From Nocardia mikamii NBRC 108933 (GTDB lineage Bacteria > Actinomycetota > Actinomycetes > Mycobacteriales > Mycobacteriaceae), in NCBI RefSeq assembly GCF_001613505.1, contig NZ_BDCM01000028.1:1-64000 (forward strand): DNA of 64,000 bases, given 5' to 3'. The translations under genes were made by a program, and so were the position numbers. The notes below the pieces were generated by a model. It ran no database searches. It was not told where the DNA came from and saw only the letters and a program-made list of their open reading frames with translations. Positions 60,540-64,000 of this stretch are shown piece after piece (the stretch's first letter is position 1; every line of letters starts with the position of its first letter).

Positions 60540-61783
60540 GCGCCGGCGAGGCCCTGCTGCTGCGGGCGGCGCGCCGGGTCGACGTGGACACCGGCGAGGT
60601 GCACTCTCCCGCCTCGATCGCGGTGGAAGGCAACACGATCACCGCGATCGATCCGCCGCAGCCACCGCCGGGCGCCCGGATGGTCGAACTCGGTGACCTC
60701 ACCCTGCTGCCGGGGCTGATGGATATGGAGATCAACCTCCTCATCGGCGGTCCCGACAATCCGTCCGGCCTGCCCAATCCCCTGCACGGAGTGCAGGACG
60801 ACCCGGTCTACCGGACGCTGCGCGCGACGATCAACGCCCGCACGACCCTGCACGCCGGGTTCACCACCGTCCGCAATCTCGGGCTCATGGTGAAGACCGG
60901 TGGCTACCTGCTCGACGTGGATCTGGGCCGCGCCATCGACCAGAGGTGGGTCGAGGGACCGCGCATCGTCTCCGCTGGGCACGCCATCACCCCGACCGGA
61001 GGACACCTCGATCCCACGATGTTCCAGCGACTGGCCCCGCACATCATGCCGGTCAGCGTCGAGGAGGGCCGCGCCAACGGCGTGCCGCAGGTGCGCGAAT
61101 CCGTGCGCTACCAGATCAAATACGGCGCCGGGGTCATCAAGATCTCGGCCTCGGGCGGAGTGATGTCGCACGGCACCGTCGCCGGCGCACAGCAATATTC
61201 GGACGAGGAACTGGCTGCCATCGTGGACGAGGCCCACCGCGCCGGCATCAAGGTCGCGGCGCACGCGCACGGCGACGCCGGCATCCGCGCCTGTATCCGG
61301 GCCGGAGTGGACTGCATCGAGCACGGCTCGCTGGCCAGTGACGACACCCTCGCGATGATGGTCGAACACGGCACCTTCCTGGTGCCCACGAGTTATCTGT
61401 CCGAAGGACTGGATGTCTCCAAAGCCGCGCCCGCACTGCAGAAGAAGGCGGCCGAGGTCTTCCCGCGCGCTCGGGAAACGCTACGTAAGGCGATCGCGGC
61501 GGGGGTGAAGATCGCCTGCGGCACCGACGCGCCCGCGGTACCGCACGGAGACAACGCCAAAGAGCTGTGGGCACTGGTCGATCGCGGGATGACACCGGCG
61601 CAGGCATTGCGCGCGGCCACCGTCACCAGCGCCGAACTCATCGACGCCGACGACCGCGGCCGGCTCGCACCCGGACTGCTCGCCGACATCATCGCCGTCC
61701 CCGGGGATCCGACCGCCGACATCACCGCCTTGCAGGACGTGCGGTTCGTGATGAAGGACGGCCGCATCGTCAAACACGCCTGA
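60536..61783 (+). CDS. amidohydrolase-family protein lacking the first HxH motif
   Basis: 415 residues from the GTG at 60536. Most of the imidazolonepropionase/Xaa-Pro-dipeptidase-like amidohydrolase pattern is present: carboxylated-Lys candidate K202 (GAGVIKISASGGVMS), H243/H245 (KVAAHAHGDAG), H263 (CIEHGSLASDD) and D331 (KIACGTDAPAVPHGDN). The strand-1 motif, normally PGLIDMHVHL, reads PGLMDMEINL, so the two metal-binding histidines are E65 and N67. The enzyme may bind one metal only or have changed chemistry, or be inactive. Confidence 0.8.
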   Translation: MSAGEALLLRAARRVDVDTGEVHSPASIAVEGNTITAIDPPQPPPGARMVELGDLTLLPGLMDMEINLLIGGPDNPSGLPNPLHGVQDDPVYRTLRATINARTTLHAGFTTVRNLGLMVKTGGYLLDVDLGRAIDQRWVEGPRIVSAGHAITPTGGHLDPTMFQRLAPHIMPVSVEEGRANGVPQVRESVRYQIKYGAGVIKISASGGVMSHGTVAGAQQYSDEELAAIVDEAHRAGIKVAAHAHGDAGIRACIRAGVDCIEHGSLASDDTLAMMVEHGTFLVPTSYLSEGLDVSKAAPALQKKAAEVFPRARETLRKAIAAGVKIACGTDAPAVPHGDNAKELWALVDRGMTPAQALRAATVTSAELIDADDRGRLAPGLLADIIAVPGDPTADITALQDVRFVMKDGRIVKHA

Positions 61784-61830
61784 CCTCGACATCTCACGCA
61801 CTCGCATTTTCGGTGATCAAGGAGACAACA

Positions 61831-62151
61831 ATGCCCAAGGGAATCCTCTACGTCGAAACCCGTCCCGCCTCCGACGAGCAAGCCGCCGCCTACCACCAGT
61901 GGTACGAGGGAACCCATATGCAGGAGATGCTCGGTCTCGCGGGAGTGGTCGCCGCCCGCCGGTTCGCACCTGTGGACGGCGAGAACGTCTATCTCGCCGT
62001 CTACGAGATCGAGGCCGACGACATCACCTCCGTACAGGCCCAATTGGCCGCGGCGAGCAAATCCGGCACCTTCTCCACCCCGGTCGGGGTCCGGACCGAT
62101 CCGCCGCCGACCGTCCGGCTCTATCGCGAAATCCGCACGCACACAGCCTGA
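61831..62151 (+). CDS. dimeric alpha/beta-barrel (EthD/DUF4286-like) protein
   Basis: 106 residues from ATG 61831 after AAGGAGACAAC. The pattern LYVETRPASDEQAAAYHQWY, EGTHMQEMLGLAGVVAARRF, VYLAVYEIEADDI is that of ferredoxin-like dimeric barrel proteins of the EthD/REDY group, which often act as small isomerases, cyclases or carriers in aromatic catabolism. It has its own ribosome site, 47 bp after the amidohydrolase. Confidence 0.7.
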   Translation: MPKGILYVETRPASDEQAAAYHQWYEGTHMQEMLGLAGVVAARRFAPVDGENVYLAVYEIEADDITSVQAQLAAASKSGTFSTPVGVRTDPPPTVRLYREIRTHTA

Positions 62152-62186
62152 TCCGCAGCTGCACAGAACTACGCGACGAGGTGACC

Positions 62187-63728
62187 ATGCCTGCACGACA
62201 ACAGTTGTTCATCGGTGGTGACTGGGTCACGCCCGCGGGCGCGGACGCGATCGAGGTCATCTCCCCGCACACCGAGCAGCCGATCGCCACCGTCCCGGCC
62301 GCGTCCCCCGCGGACGTCGACCGCGCGGTCGCGGCCGCGCGGTCGGCATTCGATCACGGCCCGTGGCCACGACTGGACCCGGCCGAACGCACCGGGGTCA
62401 TACGGGAACTGGCCGTGCGATACGAGACCCGGCGAGAGGAGATCGCCGAGATCGTCACCGCCGAAATGGGGGCGCCGATCACCTTCTCCCGCTCCGCGCA
62501 GGCGCGACTGCCCGGCGCCTTGATCAGCGCGTTCGCCGAGCTGGCAACCGAACATCCCTGGGACGAAACCAGATCCGGGCTGCTCGGCGCCGACGTCACC
62601 GTGCGGCGAGAGCCCGTCGGAGTGGTGGCCGCTATCGTGCCATGGAACATGCCGATGTTCACGACAGTGGTGAAACTGATCCCGGCATTGCTGGCAGGGT
62701 GCACCGTCGTGCTCAAACCCGCCCCCGAGACTCCGCTGGACGCCTATATTCTCGCGGAACTGCTCACCGAACTCGACCTGCCTCCCGGCGTGGTCAGCAT
62801 CCTGCCCGGAGATCGCGAGACCGGCAGCTATCTGGTGGGGCATCCTGGGGTCGACAAGGTGTCGTTCACCGGCTCGACGGCCGCCGGCCGTCAGGTAGCT
62901 GCGGCCTGCGGAGCCGCATTGCGCAAGGTCAGTCTCGAACTCGGCGGAAAATCCGCGGCCGTCGTACTCGATGACGCCGACCCCGCGGCAGTCGCTGCCG
63001 GTATAGCCGTGGCCGGGCTGATGAACGGGGGACAGGCCTGCGTCGCGCAGACCCGAATTCTCTTGCCGCAGAGTCGATATCACGAATTCACCGAGACATT
63101 GGCCGACATGGTCGATTCACTCACGGTGGGCGATCCTGGGGATCCCGCAACCCAGGTCGGCCCGATGGTCGCCCGCCGCCAGCAACGACGCATTCGCGAC
63201 TACATCGACAAGGGCCGCCATGAAGGTGCTCGACTGCTGGTCGGGGGCACCGACCTCCCGGCCGGTGTCGACCGCGGCTGGTACATCCGCCCCACCTTGT
63301 TCGCCGATGTCGACAATTCGATGCGGATCGCACAGGAGGAGATCTTCGGCCCCGTCCTGTGTGCCATTCCCTATCGTGACGACGAAGAAGCCATCACACT
63401 GGCCAATACCTCCGACTATGGGCTCTCCGGCTCGATCTGGACACCCGACATCGACCGCGCGACAGCCATGGCATACCGAATCCGCAGCGGCACACTGGGA
63501 ATCAACCAGGCCTACAGTATGGACCCGGCCGCACCCTTCGGCGGAGTCAAGGCCAGCGGCATCGGCCGGGAGCTCGGCCGCGAAGGCCTCGACGGCTTCC
63601 TCGAGACCAAATCCATCTCCGCCGCAGCCGGCCTCCGATCCCCTGCGTCGGCAATGCGCCCTGGTGCGCATTCGGCGAGCCGGCTTTCGGCGCTGAGCGT
63701 CGATCACCGCCGAATCGGGCGGCGCTGA
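62187..63728 (+). CDS. aldehyde dehydrogenase
   Basis: 513 residues. The catalytic cysteine is C285 (MNGGQACVAQTR), the general base E251 (LELGGKSAAVV), and the cofactor region VPWNMPMF...LKPAPETPLDA...FTGSTAAGRQV. The last ~35 residues (RPGAHSASRLSALSVDHRRI) extend beyond the family's normal end. Likely oxidises the aldehyde produced by the oxygenases upstream. It is 35 bp after the barrel protein. Confidence 0.95.
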   Translation: MPARQQLFIGGDWVTPAGADAIEVISPHTEQPIATVPAASPADVDRAVAAARSAFDHGPWPRLDPAERTGVIRELAVRYETRREEIAEIVTAEMGAPITFSRSAQARLPGALISAFAELATEHPWDETRSGLLGADVTVRREPVGVVAAIVPWNMPMFTTVVKLIPALLAGCTVVLKPAPETPLDAYILAELLTELDLPPGVVSILPGDRETGSYLVGHPGVDKVSFTGSTAAGRQVAAACGAALRKVSLELGGKSAAVVLDDADPAAVAAGIAVAGLMNGGQACVAQTRILLPQSRYHEFTETLADMVDSLTVGDPGDPATQVGPMVARRQQRRIRDYIDKGRHEGARLLVGGTDLPAGVDRGWYIRPTLFADVDNSMRIAQEEIFGPVLCAIPYRDDEEAITLANTSDYGLSGSIWTPDIDRATAMAYRIRSGTLGINQAYSMDPAAPFGGVKASGIGRELGREGLDGFLETKSISAAAGLRSPASAMRPGAHSASRLSALSVDHRRIGRR

Positions 63729-63854
63729 GCACCCGGACTTCGCTTGCGCCGAATCCCGCATGCGCACAACCGATTTCTCGTGTGGAAAAGGCGCTTGCGC
63801 GGCCTGCCCAAGGTCGCTGAATTGACCGATGAGAATCTGATATGGGAGGCTCTC

Positions 63855-64000
63855 ATGAGCGAGCTGTCGAGTGAAAAGCCCACGGTGACAGACGGTCCCG
63901 GCCGGACGATCGGGGTCGGTGAAGCCGCCGAGCCGGCGGCGCAGGATCGCCTCCGCGTCAAGCGAGTTCAGGTCTGGGCAACGGCCGGCGGGCTGCTGCT
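63855..64000 (+). CDS. start of a membrane protein, cut by the window edge
   Basis: ATG 63855 after TATGGGAGG. The 48 visible residues are acidic then basic (AEPAAQDRLRVKRVQVWATA), ending at the beginning of a hydrophobic span (GGLLL). The RVxVWAxxG run before the first helix resembles spirocyclase AveC-like proteins, which occur beside similar oxygenase clusters. Too little is visible to be sure. Confidence 0.45.
   Translation, partial: MSELSSEKPTVTDGPGRTIGVGEAAEPAAQDRLRVKRVQVWATAGGLL

Overview
High-GC actinobacterial DNA, most likely Nocardia or a close mycolic-acid relative. The evidence is a six-gene mce operon with YrbE permeases and a Mce-associated protein, TetR and PucR regulators, P450 and Rieske oxygenases, DUF6283 and DUF6301-like genes, and very frequent ATGA/GTGA start-stop overlaps. 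No rRNA or tRNA gene was recognised.

The left half (about 1-35 kb) is accessory DNA. Apparently intact genes are scattered among fragments: a MobF relaxase/helicase tail, a broken resolvase, pieces of IS3, IS1182, IS30 and IS256 transposases, SDR fragments, and genes stopped by in-frame nonsense codons (HD-domain protein, DUF4145-like protein, GNAT acetyltransferase, HTH-like protein). Two related pentapeptide-repeat genes face each other across about 12 kb, and each has a 28-bp lox-like palindrome upstream in opposite orientation. Between them lie a PhyH dioxygenase / DapB-like dehydrogenase / PucR operon, an intact serine resolvase with a res-like region, and a 46-codon gene with a strong RBS and terminator. 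Further on come an RNase H-like fusion protein, HD-domain proteins, an SDR plus deazaflavin-reductase fusion with an HxlR regulator, a caspase-like DUF6642-type protein, and a two-gene membrane unit whose second protein has eight 26-residue repeats.

The right half (about 35-64 kb) is better preserved and looks like lipid/steroid-type or xenobiotic metabolism. A hydrolase-P450 pair reads left. The mce operon (yrbEB, mceA-F) reads right and lacks yrbEA at its head. Two TetR genes follow, then four membrane genes including cytochrome oxidase subunit III- and IV-like proteins without subunits I or II, then a stand-alone yrbEA behind a 14-codon minicistron and a Mce-associated protein. After a decayed patch (TetR piece, DUF6301 piece, IS481 remnant, one lone type I-E-like CRISPR repeat), a TetR gene diverges from a tightly coupled catabolic operon: SDR, carboxymuconolactone decarboxylase-like protein, Rieske oxygenase, small helical protein, TauD dioxygenase, second Rieske oxygenase, second small helical protein, an amidohydrolase lacking its first HxH metal motif, a dimeric-barrel protein, an aldehyde dehydrogenase, and the start of another gene at the right edge.

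All family names come from recognition of motifs by eye. No database search was run.
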